Below are positions 11,117 through 23,675 of a DNA stretch of 64,000 nt, in pieces. This DNA comes from Selaginella tamariscina. Its lineage: Eukaryota > Streptophyta > Lycopodiopsida > Selaginellales > Selaginellaceae. Location of the stretch: the NCBI GenBank assembly GCA_003024785.1, contig PUQB01000002.1:1762840-1826839 (forward strand), written 5' to 3'. The notes beneath the pieces were generated by a model. It was not told the origin of the DNA, did not search any database, and saw only the letters and a list, made by a program, of their open reading frames with translations. The translations under genes and the position numbers were made by a program. Each line of letters starts with the position of its first letter. The first letter of the stretch is position 1.

Positions 11117-11926
11117 GTCATGGTATCTTCATCTCTGTGTTCAGTGAACCACGTATAATACAAACATACACACACACACACACATATATATGTTATGTAT
11201 ATACGTATATAATATTATAAGTTATATAGATATATAGACACACACACACACGCACACGTATATATATATGCACACACACACCCACATATATATACACAAA
11301 TTAAAGTGAAACAGAAATATGGGCATATAATACATATATTTAATTGATTAGTTTTAAGAGCAAAATACTTACAAATTATTGTAAATTGTATTTCAACTTT
11401 TATAATATATAATTAGTTAAATACATATAGAATGAAGTGAACTTTTTTAAACAAAATGTTGTAAATATCATAATTTTTTATAATTAATTATATTTTAGAG
11501 TTAAATACTAAATTATGAATTATATTTTAAATTAATAATAAAAAAAATTATTTTTATATTTACAATATAAATAATATATAAGTTATAGCAAGTTGAAACA
11601 CTAAGTACAATATTAAGTATTAACTAGATATTATTTAGACTTTACACTTAACACGGAAAATTTTTCTCTATGTCTTCTAACTTGATTAAATCGCTTCTGA
11701 CAAATGTAGAATATACCGCGTGGTTTATACACTTTGAAATCGCTCCATACTAATTGTGATCTGAAATCGAATCATATAATCAATTAAAATTAATATACAT
11801 TAGCTATATTAAAGTAATATTCAGTTAAGTGATTATATGATTAAAATTAATATTGTGATAACTAAACTATAATTAACATCTACATCAAAGTTAAAAGTAT
11901 AATCACCTGCAAGAATCTGGAACACC
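11117..11926. other. AT-rich intergenic region upstream of the PPR gene
   Basis: (CA)n and (TA)n tracts at 11167-11290 are followed by AT-rich unique sequence to the end of the auxilin-like gene. No coding signal is seen. The PPR promoter should be in the low-coordinate part. Confidence 0.5.
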
Positions 11927-12040
11927 TCAAAGACCCGCCTGAGAGTTGAACCTGTTCCATGCTACCTGAAGCAGAAATTTATAATATATACGATGGTTGT
12001 GTTATAATAACTTATTCTGCACACACACACACACACACAC

Positions 12041-12112
<72 letters not shown>

Positions 12113-12419
12113 ACATAAGTTTTATAATACCTGTAATATGTGGAACACTTTTTCTGCAATGTACTTTTGTTGCACGCTAGCATGCTTCTGTTGCATTTTG
12201 TCGGGATGAACACAGAGTGTGGCTCTTCTGTAAGCTTTTTTAACAGCTGCTGGTGTGATTAACTCTGTTAAAGTTAACTGCTTCCATCCAGAATCTGGCC
12301 ACAAAACCTGCAAAAGACAATATAATATATACATATTATGTTACTACATAATTTATATTATTATATAATTAATTAGACGAATAGTACTGTTATGTAAGTG
12401 TAATAACAAGCATAAACAC

Positions 12420-12487
<68 letters not shown>

Positions 12488-12659
12488 TTTTAAATTAACT
12501 GCTTGAGTTTATACTTTTATACATATCCACACAAAACACACACACACACACACACAATTGATGTTTATACAAGTATATAACTAACATTATATCAAAGTAC
12601 AATATGACTAATATTGTATCAAATATCTTGTGTATGTTGTCTTAATGTTTGTTAAAGTC

Positions 12660-12702
<43 letters not shown>

Positions 12703-14028
12703 GTACATATTGAAGTGTTGACAGTAGTGCTCTAATATTGCCATCTTTTCCTACTGACCAGCGTTTGATCTCACCATCGAGTCTTTCAGATAGCCTCTGA
12801 GAAATTACAAACACAAATGAGAATATGCACAATACTTCTGTACGCACGCCTGTGTATACATATATATTATATATACGATATAGAAAATCAATTTTACTTG
12901 TCTTTCTGCTTGTTCCGATTGCATTTCTAAGTCTCTCTGATTCTTCTGTGCCAAAGCTTGAGCCTGAAATGACATGAAAGGTTACGGAATGTGTGTGCGC
13001 GTGTGTGTGTGGCTGTACGCATCATTGTATATTGATATATACTACGTGCATATGATTTCTACGTACACACACATATAGATATACGTACTGCACGGTTTTG
13101 TGTTCTCTGGAAGCGTTCCAAGCGAGCTTTTCTTCTCTCTGGAGTCTCCCCCTTTAACTCTTGGAGAAACTCTTGCTCAAAGTCCCTATTATCTGTAGCA
13201 ACACAAATTCGTTTTTTTAAATTTAATGATTACTAAGAAACAGGTAAATATTGAAGTAATAAAGTATGTTTGTGTGTGCGTGTGAATTAATGAACTAAGA
13301 CATGAGTAACCTGTAACTTTACGTACACACGTATGCATGTTTGTGTGTGTGTGTGTGTACACATACTTGAAGAAGATGACGAGGAGTATCTATCAGTCTC
13401 CAAATTTGTGCTGGAAGTTGCTCTTCTTATCCCTCCATTTTCACTTGGTTGAGCTCCATTCGAAGGCATAGAGGCCTGAAAAAACAAATAACAAAAGATC
13501 ACAAATAAACCTTATTAACAATGTCTAGTACAAACATTAGCTGTATATACATATGCAGTAATATGAATACACTCAAAATATGTTCATGTATGTATGTGTG
13601 TATGTGTAAGAATGAACAAATGTGTGTGTGTGTGTGTGCGCGTTACCGAATTTCCAAAACGTTGTTTAGGGACACTGGTAGGTCTTGAGGAATCATTGCT
13701 AGAAGCAGACGCCGCAGCACGTTCAAAGGCACGGGCTCGAGCCTCAGCAGTGGCACGCTCTACAGCGGCTCTCTCCATCTTCACACGAGCTGCCTCCTCC
13801 GCTGCTGCCCTCTCCCTTGCAGCTTTCTCCTCCAAACCCACTCTGTCTTTCTCCCTCTCTATCTCTCTTTCTCTCTCCTGTTCTCTTCTTTCCCGTTCCC
13901 GCTCCTTCTCTAGCCTCTCCAACCTATATAGAGTACAAGATATACATATGTTTGCATATATATACATATGTGTGTGTGTATGCGCAAGAGAAGATGTTTC
14001 ATCATATTGGTGCATGTACATATAATTG

Positions 14029-14096
<68 letters not shown>

Positions 14097-14818
14097 TATA
14101 TACACATGTACATACCTTTCTCGTTCACGTTCTCGTGCTCTATCCAATCTCTCAAGCCTCTCACGCTCCGCCTTTTCACGCTCTGCACGCTCTCGAGCCT
14201 CGGACGTGATCTTCTCCACGAATGTTTCCGTTTTATCCCCTTTTGCTTCACCTTCAGCCTTTACAATCTCACCTCTACCCTTTTCAATACCAATCCTCCT
14301 TTGTTTATCATCTCTCTGAGCTTTAGTCTGTATTAACCATTCATTAATTATATGATATATCTACAAATACGTATGTATGTATAATACCTCCCCAATTTCC
14401 AAAAGTCTAGGACATGAACAGTGCGTGTGTATACATGTATGTGTGTATTACCTGAGATTGTTGCTGTTGGACTCGCTCGTTCTCAATCCTGGTAAGTCTC
14501 TCTCTCTCAAGCTGCTCCCTGAGTGAGAGCTTAGCTCGTCTAAGATTCTTAGAAGATTCTCTGGAATCTTCCAGCTCTTTGGCTACATATTCCTGGTGCT
14601 GCTCCTTCAACCTGGGCTTTGTTCTTCGCTGCTCCGCAATTCTTGACGCGCTCTCTGCTCTTGCTTTTGCTTCCAAGGCTGCACGCTCTCGTACTTCCGC
14701 TGTGATCCTTGCCACAAGTGTTCTCTCCTCGATCCTCCTTGCGTCTCCTCGATCTTCCTCCTGCATATATACAGACATGCATATGTGTACGTGCGTGTGG
14801 TGTGTGTAGGTGTGTGTA

Positions 14819-14854
<36 letters not shown>

Positions 14855-16002
14855 GAGACCTGCTTCTTGGTGACATCCAGCTCTTTCCAAGCGAACTCCA
14901 TGGCATCTTCAGGAATCTCTGTCTCTGAGCTCTTGTTTTCTTCATGTCTGGGATGGACTTTGTCCAGTCTCAGGGGTTTCTGGAGCCGTTTCCTCTTTGA
15001 GCTTCCCATTTGTAACTGTAAACGAAATTCATACTCATAGTCGTACACACACACACACAACACGCACGCACACACACACACACACCTGCTTCCTCAGAGG
15101 AAATAGTAGCCATGCTAATTGTAGACTCTGTTTCTGACTTGGGATGTTCTTCTTCTCGGACAGCGTCTGCATCTTCTGTAAGATACCCCATTTAAATAGA
15201 AATTACCATGTGTTACAAATCATGCTATATGTTATACTGAAATGTACTGTACTAAAATATATACATAAATCTGTGTGCTTTGTAAAACACGCGCGCGCAC
15301 ACACACACACAAGAGTACCTGGAGCTTGCGTTTCACTAGCTGGCAAGTCACGACTTGATGTGGAGTTTCCACCCTGGCCATCTCCATCATCATTATTAGT
15401 CACCATATATTCATCGCCCTTTTCATCTTTGCCACCTTCCTCTGTAACCACATTTTCACCCTTATCGCCCTTCTCATCTTTGCTACCTTCCACGTCCACG
15501 CTTTTTGCATGGCCACCCTGTTTTACGTCGAAAACAGTTGCATGGCCATTCTGCTCCACGCCCAACCCCGTTGCATCTCCACCGTCCGTTTCTAACACTG
15601 CATCCGCCACCCTTTCACCCTTCTCACCCTTTTCATCTCCCTGTACGAGTCCATCTATCTCCGAACCTTTTCCATGTCCACCCTCTATTACCTCCGAACC
15701 TTTTCCATGTCCACCCTCGGTACCCTTGGCATCGTTTACCTTTAAACCTTTTGCATGGCTGCCACCTTGTCGAGCATCAACCTTAGCCCTCTCAGCCCTA
15801 GCCCTAGCTTGCGCGGCCATCAGATGCTCCACCTCAGCCTCGATTCTCTCCACCTCAGCACGCTTCTTAGGAGCCCTAATCAAGGTTTCGCTCCTTGAGC
15901 TCTTCATCATAAGCTATTACAAATGCATGTCAGTTAATGAACGTTATATGTATCTATCTATATGGACAATAAATAAATAAATAAATAAATATATTATATA
16001 TA

Positions 16003-16060
<58 letters not shown>

Positions 16061-17304
16061 ATATGTCAATTTCAATTCATAAAGATTCTCTCTCCTCTCT
16101 CTCTCCACACTTACACGCACGCACGCGCGCACGCACACACACACCTCTTCTTTCAAGTTGTGCTTTTGCCAATCCAAAACTTTCTCTCTTATGCTCATTT
16201 CTGCATGTTGACTTTTTCCTTTGATGTTTCTCTCTAAAAGCTCGGACACACTTGTCTCCACAGGCGGTGGTACTCGTGAAGGTGGAGGCCCAGAATCCGC
16301 TTCAGACGTTTCGAACCTGAAACATCTTAGTATATTAATATTCACTTAATCACTATTAACTTTCTTAATAAACATTAACAGTATCATTATATATATATAA
16401 ATTCTAAACTATGCTAATGTATCTTTGTGATTTATAATTAATATCAAAACTTACCATATTTCAGCTGAAGCTGAGCGGCTGGGTGGTAATCTAACTGGTG
16501 GAGGGATTTCAGACGGCTTAGTCGTTAAATTCACCTCTCCAACACTTAGCCATTCCCTGGTTTCGACCCCAGGACTTTCGGAAGGTAAAGTCGAGTTTAA
16601 GTCCTGCTTTGCTAAACCTTCGTGGTTTACGCTCGCGTTTAACTCCTGTTTTACTGAACCTTCGCATTTTAACTCCTGAATGTTCGAGTTGAGCTCCTGC
16701 TTTGGTAAACTTTCGGAGTTAAACTCCTGCTTTGGTAAACTGTTTTGCTCTTCTGGTAAACTCTTCGAGTTTAACTCCTCCTGGTCCTGTTGTGTCGAGT
16801 TCAACTGCTCTTGCCTTGGTAAACCATCCAGGATTAAATCCTCTTTCTTTACTAAACCATCCAAATTTAACTGCTGCTGTTTTGTTAAACCGTCCATGTT
16901 TAACTCCTCTTGCTTTGTTAAACAGTTCGTGTTTAACTCCTGCCTCGGTTTTTTATCTTGGCCGTTTTCTTCCGGTGCCTTCTTTGACAGTCTCTGAACC
17001 TAGTATACATATATTTATATATATACTGTACACACACAAATAATATCACGGAAGTACTTATACACATATTGATGGATTTACATACCTTAAATGCTGCTGC
17101 ATGATCGTTTCCATTTCTTACTTCCATAGTTGGAGACTCTGCCGAACTGTTTAAAAGAGCATAGCATGCATAAATATATGTATATATAGGTATATGTATG
17201 TAATAATACAGCCATACATATGAATATAGCATGGATACACAAGATTTCATCTATTACGTGTCTATATTCTACTGTATACCTAGTGCATTCTATACTGCAT
17301 ATGC

Positions 17305-17339
<35 letters not shown>

Positions 17340-17930
17340 ACTCTCTGCGTGGAGTTCCAGAAGAGGAAGCAGTCCGAGAAGAAGCAACAGTCAATCTAGA
17401 TCCAGCAACATCACTAAATAAGAACGGACCCGATGATACATCATCGGCAAATATACCTCATATGTAACCCTGCTGTTCTTCCTGAGAGCAGATGGTATTC
17501 CACGGAATATCTCATTCTCTCGAATATCCGAAACCTGTATAAACATGTATAAATATTCATACGTATGTGTCTGTATGTATGTGTACCTTAGTTCTGGGAC
17601 GAGGAACACGGAAAACATCTTCAAAAACGGGAATCGTAGAATGCACGTTGGAGGAAAAAATCTCACTGTACATATTGTATGAATATGTAGAAGACCCCAT
17701 ATTCGATGAATCTATAACCATAATTTATAAATATACATCAGAATCTAGCCAAATAACCAAACGAATAAAGGACCATTGCCAATATAATGACACCTATATA
17801 GAATGCATGTAGTCTCTATATGTCTATATACACTTATGTGTCATTACACACGCATATACAAAAGTGTGTGCCTATGCATATACTAATCTACAAAGACATA
17901 TGGAGGTTCATATGTACGAGTATCATATAT

Positions 17931-17964
<34 letters not shown>

Positions 17965-18143
17965 CACTTACATTTTGCAGGACTTGAGTAAGTTCTGCCC
18001 TTGTTCAAGACTTCATTTTGTCTTTTGCCTCTTGAAAAACTGTCCGAGAATCTGGTACTGTCGTAGTTGGTTCGACCACTGCTGCTTCTGTTCCTCCGGC
18101 CAAGCCCATAGTCCCGCTCCCAGATGCCCCCGAAATCATCCAT
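11927..18143 (-). CDS. Auxilin-like J-domain protein (clathrin uncoating co-chaperone)
   Basis: Eighteen coding exons (minus): 17972-18143, 17587-17711, 17342-17534, 17086-17146, 16455-16999, 16145-16316, 15319-15913, 15086-15175, 14860-15015, 14452-14760, 14116-14327, 13647-13923, 13367-13475, 13089-13192, 12898-12963, 12707-12796, 12131-12307, 11927-11965; about 1,163 aa. The start [15 protein letters not shown] matches plant auxilin-like proteins as I know them. FEDVF and [12 protein letters not shown] motifs follow, then a repeat-rich acidic middle, a Glu/Arg/Ala coiled coil (exons 14452-13647) and a C-terminal J domain: [23 protein letters not shown], the HPD tripeptide in [24 protein letters not shown], ending [11 protein letters not shown]. 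It should recruit Hsc70 to clathrin-coated vesicles. Phases agree at nearly every junction, except one missing base near 17460 (exon 193 nt, 194 needed) and a shift near 14935-14960. Confidence 0.9.
12019..12108. repeat. Compound microsatellite (CA)n-(TA)n-(GA)n
   Basis: Three dinucleotide runs in succession fill most of the last intron of the auxilin-like gene. Confidence 0.95.
12421..12485. repeat. (AG)n microsatellite, 65 bp
   Basis: Pure AG dinucleotide run in an intron of the auxilin-like gene, between the J-domain exon and the exon before it. Confidence 0.95.
15975..16059. repeat. Compound microsatellite (AAAT)n-(TA)n-(TG)n
   Basis: AAAT-type repeats, then TA and TG runs, in the auxilin-like intron between exons 15319-15913 and 16145-16316. 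Confidence 0.9.
16455..16999 (-). repeat. Degenerate Leu-Asn-Lys-Gln repeat coded in one auxilin-like exon
   Basis: The 181-codon exon carries about ten imperfect 11-16 residue units of the type LNxDGLxKQEQ, LNSxSLPKQE and KQELNS. At DNA level the unit resembles TTTAACTCCTGCTTTGGTAAA on the plus strand. Copies differ by substitutions and length changes in multiples of three. Confidence 0.8.
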
Positions 18144-18663
18144 TTCCGTTAAACTCTCTTAAACTCTCCTTAATCCATCTCCATGACTTCTCTAACTATG
18201 GCCTCTTTTTATGTTGACACTCACACTCTCCTAACAATATGTATGGACTGTTAGGAAAAAACGATATGTATGAAGACACACACACACATATACACATACC
18301 TCTATTAACCTCAGACCGTCCATGTCTCGTATACTCTCCTGAACTCTCCTAAATCCCAAACCGTGTCTAGAGAGAGAAATCTCATACCTGTTGTGTTCAC
18401 CCTTAAACTCTCCTTAATCCTCCACATCAAATTCCATCTGCAGAAGAAGCATGAATACACAAATACAAGCTCTAAACGCGAGAAATGGAGAAATTCCGAG
18501 AAACCCAATAGAGAAAAACACAGATCACGAAGGACCCATGAGAGTATTGACATAATAGCTCCAGATTATACACAGAAAACAGGGAGAAAGAATGATATAC
18601 CTGTGTGCAAAATTGATACATTACAAGTTGTTCATCCTACTGTGAGCAAAACCCCATCATGAA
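18144..18663 (-). other. Probable 5' UTR exons and promoter of the auxilin-like gene
   Basis: Splice-like pairs upstream of the ATG suggest untranslated exons: donor GAG|GTATGTG near 18298 with acceptor TTGTTAG near 18231, and donor CACAG|GTATATC near 18598 with acceptor TTCTGCAG near 18437. A short motif of the type TTAAACTCTCCTTAATCC recurs at 18150-18172, 18331-18350 and 18402-18422. No TATA box could be assigned. Transcript evidence would be needed. Confidence 0.35.
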
Positions 18664-19818
18664 AACCAGCTGCTGGAAAAAAAAAAACAAGGAAGACAGC
18701 CAACATAGGCGACAAAACGAGGAAATTGTGTATGAACACAAACTAAATAAGAGCATAAAAGCCTAAAACTTTGTATGCTTTTGCTTCTGAGCAGAAAGGA
18801 ACTATTTACCATATAAATTAACATAAAAAAAACCACCATAGAAAAGAGGAAATTTATGTGCTGCTGCAGAGATTGACAGACAGTTTATAATAAAAACCCT
18901 TAATTAATCCAATGCTCTAATCTATCAATCTGTCTGTCTGTCTGTTCAGTGTGTGTCTGATCCCGGGCACAAGGAAGAATGTGTGCAGTATATGTATATA
19001 CTTTGCAATCTTTTTTTTTTTTCCCTGCAATCATGGGTTTGGTGTTGTAGATCAATCTCTGCCAGTTGAAGCAAGAAGGAAAATTAATAATTAATTTTTA
19101 ATCTCTTTTGTTACTATATATATATATATATTTCATGAACAGAATAAATAAATTAAATAAATTAAATAATTAAAAAAAAAATATTCTAAACCGGGTGGGA
19201 CAGAATCGTGACAAAAACATGCAATTAGATAATTGGTGGTTAAAAATTTTAACTGTAATTAAACCATTAATTAAGTATCTGATTAATTTTAGGTTTAGGG
19301 CAAGGGTTTGTATTAAAATATTTTAGGGCAAGATTTTATATTAATGAGTTGGTGCCAGGTATAAATTTATTTAAAGGAAAAAAGATTATGTATATCTAAC
19401 AAATGTGGGACAAAATGATGAATGGGAATCAAATTCTTAATATAACATAAAAATATATTTGAAAAATAGGGTTTAAAAACTGGTAAAACCCTAAATCCTG
19501 TTTAAGGGTCAATGTTAAACGTATGGAGACAAAAAACGGTATCAATCACATCAAAATCTTATTACTTCAAAAACTATACAAATACATATTAATAATGTTA
19601 ATTATTTTTCTAATTATATACTAATTAACTCAATAAACGTTCAAACATCATGTGAATCAACACAAGTCATGTCACGTTGAGGTGTCCAGGAAACACCAAC
19701 TTACCAACAAACATCATTTTCAAAAAGGGTAAAAAAACAAGCCAAAAAAACCCTTAACAATGTGACAAATGCCCTTTTGGTCCACTTAGACGCTACGTAC
19801 CCAACAAACACTATAATT

Positions 19819-19855
<37 letters not shown>

Positions 19856-21111
19856 GCACGCACATAATTATTTCCTTAAATCCTAAGTTAAAGAAATGTA
19901 GGTACAAGAATATATATATATATATATAGTTTGTCCCACATTACCAACCGAAGAAAAATCATATTGACGTTTTAAGTAAGATTTTGGCATTTGGCAAGTG
20001 TTCTAGAGGATTCAGTCCATGTTGTCGTCACCTTACAGAATCCAGTATTCAGGTAAGTAAGTCCAAATATATAAATATTATATATATAATATGTAATTTT
20101 TTTACTTACCTGAGAAAATGACAGAAACTCCGGTACACCAATTTATATTCCCAGTTCCCAATTGTTAATAAAATATTTAAAGAACAGAATATATGTATAT
20201 AAAAACCTACGTATAGCCGTAGCATCATAAAAAGTATTCATGTACGAAGAAATACAAAGTTATGCACCAAACCAAAAACCTATAGTTAAAATATTTAACT
20301 TGCGTGCTACTCATTACATGATTGAGATTCGATGCCTAACTTTAGACTTTGGTATATTAATTTAAACTATGTTTAATTTAGATACTCGGGTCTCATAAAA
20401 ACAATATATGTTGACATTCCCTGTCCTTCTCGGATACACACACATATCAAACAAATTAATTAAATTAATGTAATATTTGTCACGCGGTGTGTATATATAT
20501 AATATATATATACAAACCATGCCAACTGGATGTGAGTGGAACATATCTGCATGACAGTGCAAGTTGATATGATCTCGATTAGGAGGTACTGGACTGTGTG
20601 TACTTCTTGTAAGGAATGTCTATTATTTACTATATAATCCATGTTTGACCCATGGTTTAGTACTAATCACATAAGTATATCCATATAATATACTAATAGT
20701 ATACATCTACAGAGAATATATTATAGTTTCCTACATAGACTGCATGTGTAAGGTAGAAAACCATGCAGAATATATATAATAACTCTACCCTACACCGTAG
20801 TAGAAAACTACAGCCTAAAAGTATAGATCAATTAATATTACACTAATATTATTAATTAAGCCATGTTTAACTAATGTGCATACATTCATGCATGTGGGCC
20901 CATGAGAGAAGCACATACATACATACATACAAGACACAGACAGATATATATATGTGTGCGTGTGAGTGTGTACGTATGAACAGACCTAGAGGGAATTGAT
21001 AAAGCTGGCATTGAGCCTTCAAATTAATCCGTAGTTACTGTTTTTATAGTTATGTGGATAAACACTGGTTTAGCCGAAGTTTTATATAATACACTCACCT
21101 AATAATGTTGC
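18664..21111. other. Intergenic region, no genes recognised
   Basis: AT-rich DNA with (CA)n at 19820-19852, several (TA)n tracts (19112-19130, 19911-19926) and scattered near-unique sequence. All open frames are short and follow the microsatellites. No transposon domain was seen. Confidence 0.55.
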
Positions 21112-23675
21112 TTACACCATTCGAACGAGCCCACGACCTTCAATACTTATCTTCTCAGCTTGCATCTTTCTCTTCTTCGGTGTTCTCAGCTGCTGTAACT
21201 TCTTGGTCATCTGTGAAAACCAATATACAGTTATGATAGACAACACACACACTCGTATGTACCTTGGATCGTTTGGACTCGGTCTTCTGTTGCTGCTTAC
21301 GAGTGTTTTGTATCTCCTCCATGTCAACTTTAGATTGAGGACGAACTACAAAGTCCATAGCCACTGCTTCAGGCCTCTGAGCATGGTATCTATAACCTGG
21401 CTGCCCTGGTTTAGCTTCCCTATTAAATTCACATATTATTAGCCGGAAAGTGTATATACATGTTAAAAGTTTTATACCTATCTATATGAAATATACTTAT
21501 AAAAATTACTTACTGAGATCCATCCTCCATCAAATCGTCATCCTCTGAATTACGCAGGACCCGCCTACACGATAAAATAAAATAAAATAAATAAACGAAT
21601 CAAGTGAAATTGTGATACTAAATATATTATCAAATGGACGTGTGAGTGTGTGTGAGCGCGCGCGGTTCTTACTTCTTAGTGGGTGCCTTGCGTGGTAGTG
21701 GCCTTTCTTCGTCATAATTCCGCATTAACTCGTATCGTGTGCTTTTCTGAAACAGAGGCCGACTCTGCAGAGAAAGCACTACGTCAGAATTGATATACAC
21801 ACACCTGATCGTATAACAGATCGATGCGTACTTAACACACAGACAGAAACACCCCCATCTATGCACTTCGAATACTTACCCACTTATCTACCAAATCTTT
21901 CGCCAGCTTTTTGTTCCCTGGCGTTTCTTCTTCCAGCTTGGACAAAAACATAATCACCTGTATTTAAGAAAAGTTAATCCAGCTAATGGTACGAACTAAT
22001 TATCATAACAAGCTAAATTTCTACTTCATGAGATAAAAGACTAGATTCTCATGTATGTACTGTGACATTTCCTACAGCATGCTATGCTGTCATTTACTTG
22101 AATAATACCTTCCCAAGACCACTCTTCTTTAGTTGCTCTCGCCTGTCCTCATGCTCCAAATCAATGGGAAGCTGCTTACAAGTATAAACTAAGTTATACA
22201 GTACACAAAGTATGTATAAATACATATGCATATCCATCTTACATCTGTTAGGACTTGAAGTACAGCCGCCCGAATGTTCATATTAGGTAAAGACCCATCC
22301 GGGAGTGGCTCCAGCCAGTTCTTCAACAAGCTTAATACTCCTCGGTCCAAAAACTCATTCTGGTATTGTCTCCTGAATACATATTATCAAGTTGTGATAT
22401 TAATATCACCTACAAATGCAAGTATAGCTACATGACTATCATACATATTGCGTACGATGTTATCATTACAGATGAAAAAGTCATATTTGAACTTTGTGGA
22501 GTTAGTTACTAAATGTGACATACATAATACAATCTTACTTTTGAAGATTGCTGACAAGCGCAGGAAGGAGTTTCAACTTGTTTATCGCAGGTTTCTCTTG
22601 CCTATTCAGCTTCGCATCAGCTTCATAGGCATTTGTGAGCCTATACAAGAACTGCTCCACAAAAGCTACGATTTCCTCATCTGATTGACCCTGTTGCTTC
22701 CTTTTGTTTTTCCCTTTTTTAAATATTCTGGATATCTCATCTTCATCCTCTCCTTCCCCTTCTTCCGCCTACATAATCATAAATTAAATGCCTCCTCTCT
22801 TTCTCATATCCTGTGCTATCCCATATTAAATATAATAGTTTACATAAGCTAAGCCAGCAATATTTTCGTAATGTAATTTTGCAATACCTGCGGGGCATGT
22901 CCTGCCGAGCCAGCTTCACCATCGCTAGCAAGATATTGTGCTGCTGGTTCTACTCCAGTGTCGTCTATGAATGCATCATCGTCCTGATTTCTCATTCCTT
23001 CATTGTCATCCTAAAAGACAATGATCAAATATACTTCCCGCAATGAAGACGAACGTAAATTTGTATATGTATATATATATACACACACACGTGCAAATTA
23101 CCTCTGAATCACCACCAGTTCCAGCAACAGAGTTCCACATCTCATTCACCTCACGCTCCTTGCCGCCTCGACCAAAATGCCGAGAACTCTCGGCGCTCCT
23201 CCGGGTACTGACCCTAGCAGCCTCTTGAGCGCTTTTCTTTACAAGCCGCTTTTTAGGCTTGCTAGCTTTCGATACGTTCTCTGCATCGGATCCAGCGGGC
23301 GATTCCTCGTCCTGCTGCTGCTGCTGCTCCTCAAGGAAACCCTCGTCTTCAACCGGCGGCTGCTGCCATTCTTCTTCTGCCCCGTCCTCCGATACATTGT
23401 CTGGATCAAAGATAGGCTGCCCTTCTTCATCACGATCGCTGCAAGTTTATTGTCAAAATCCGATAGAATTTCTGTCATCTAGCTTTTCCGAACTAGAAAT
23501 TTCAAGAATTTCTTCGGATTTTCACGAAATCTCTACAGATTTCAAGATCTTCGACATAAAATCAAAAGATGTCGTACACAAAAATTTCACATAAAATCTA
23601 CAGAATTCCTGCTTGATCAAGGCTCAATTTCAAGCAGCTATATTTCTAGATTGAATAAAACACTTACTAGTCCAT
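21112..23675 (-). CDS. IWS1: IWS1/Spn1 transcription elongation factor
   Basis: Eleven exons (minus): 23668-23675, 23102-23438, 22888-23010, 22539-22768, 22243-22372, 22109-22171, 21880-21957, 21673-21764, 21514-21564, 21263-21419, 21112-21210; 455 aa with every phase consistent. The first exon codes only ATG-GAC-TA, completed after the intron (MDYDRDEEGQPIFDPDN). The N-terminal third is acidic and disordered (polyGln, DEE), with a basic stretch KPKKRLVKKSAQE. The TFIIS-N/Spn1 core covers roughly residues 190-330: IVAFVEQFLYRLTNAYEAD, NIRAAVLQVLTDLPIDLEH, DRREQLKKSGLGKVIMFL, KKLAKDLVDKWSRP. The C-terminus ends MQAEKISIEGRGLVRMV, as in plant IWS1 as I recall it. IWS1 binds Spt6 and RNA polymerase II and in Arabidopsis acts in brassinosteroid-regulated transcription. 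This is the cleanest multi-exon gene here, with no frame break. Confidence 0.92.

Noticed and set aside
13594..14336. Open frames of the type [15 protein letters not shown] or HTHTHTH on both strands
   Set aside because: They are translations of (TG)n, (TC)n and (CA)n tracts and lie in introns or opposite real exons of the auxilin-like gene.
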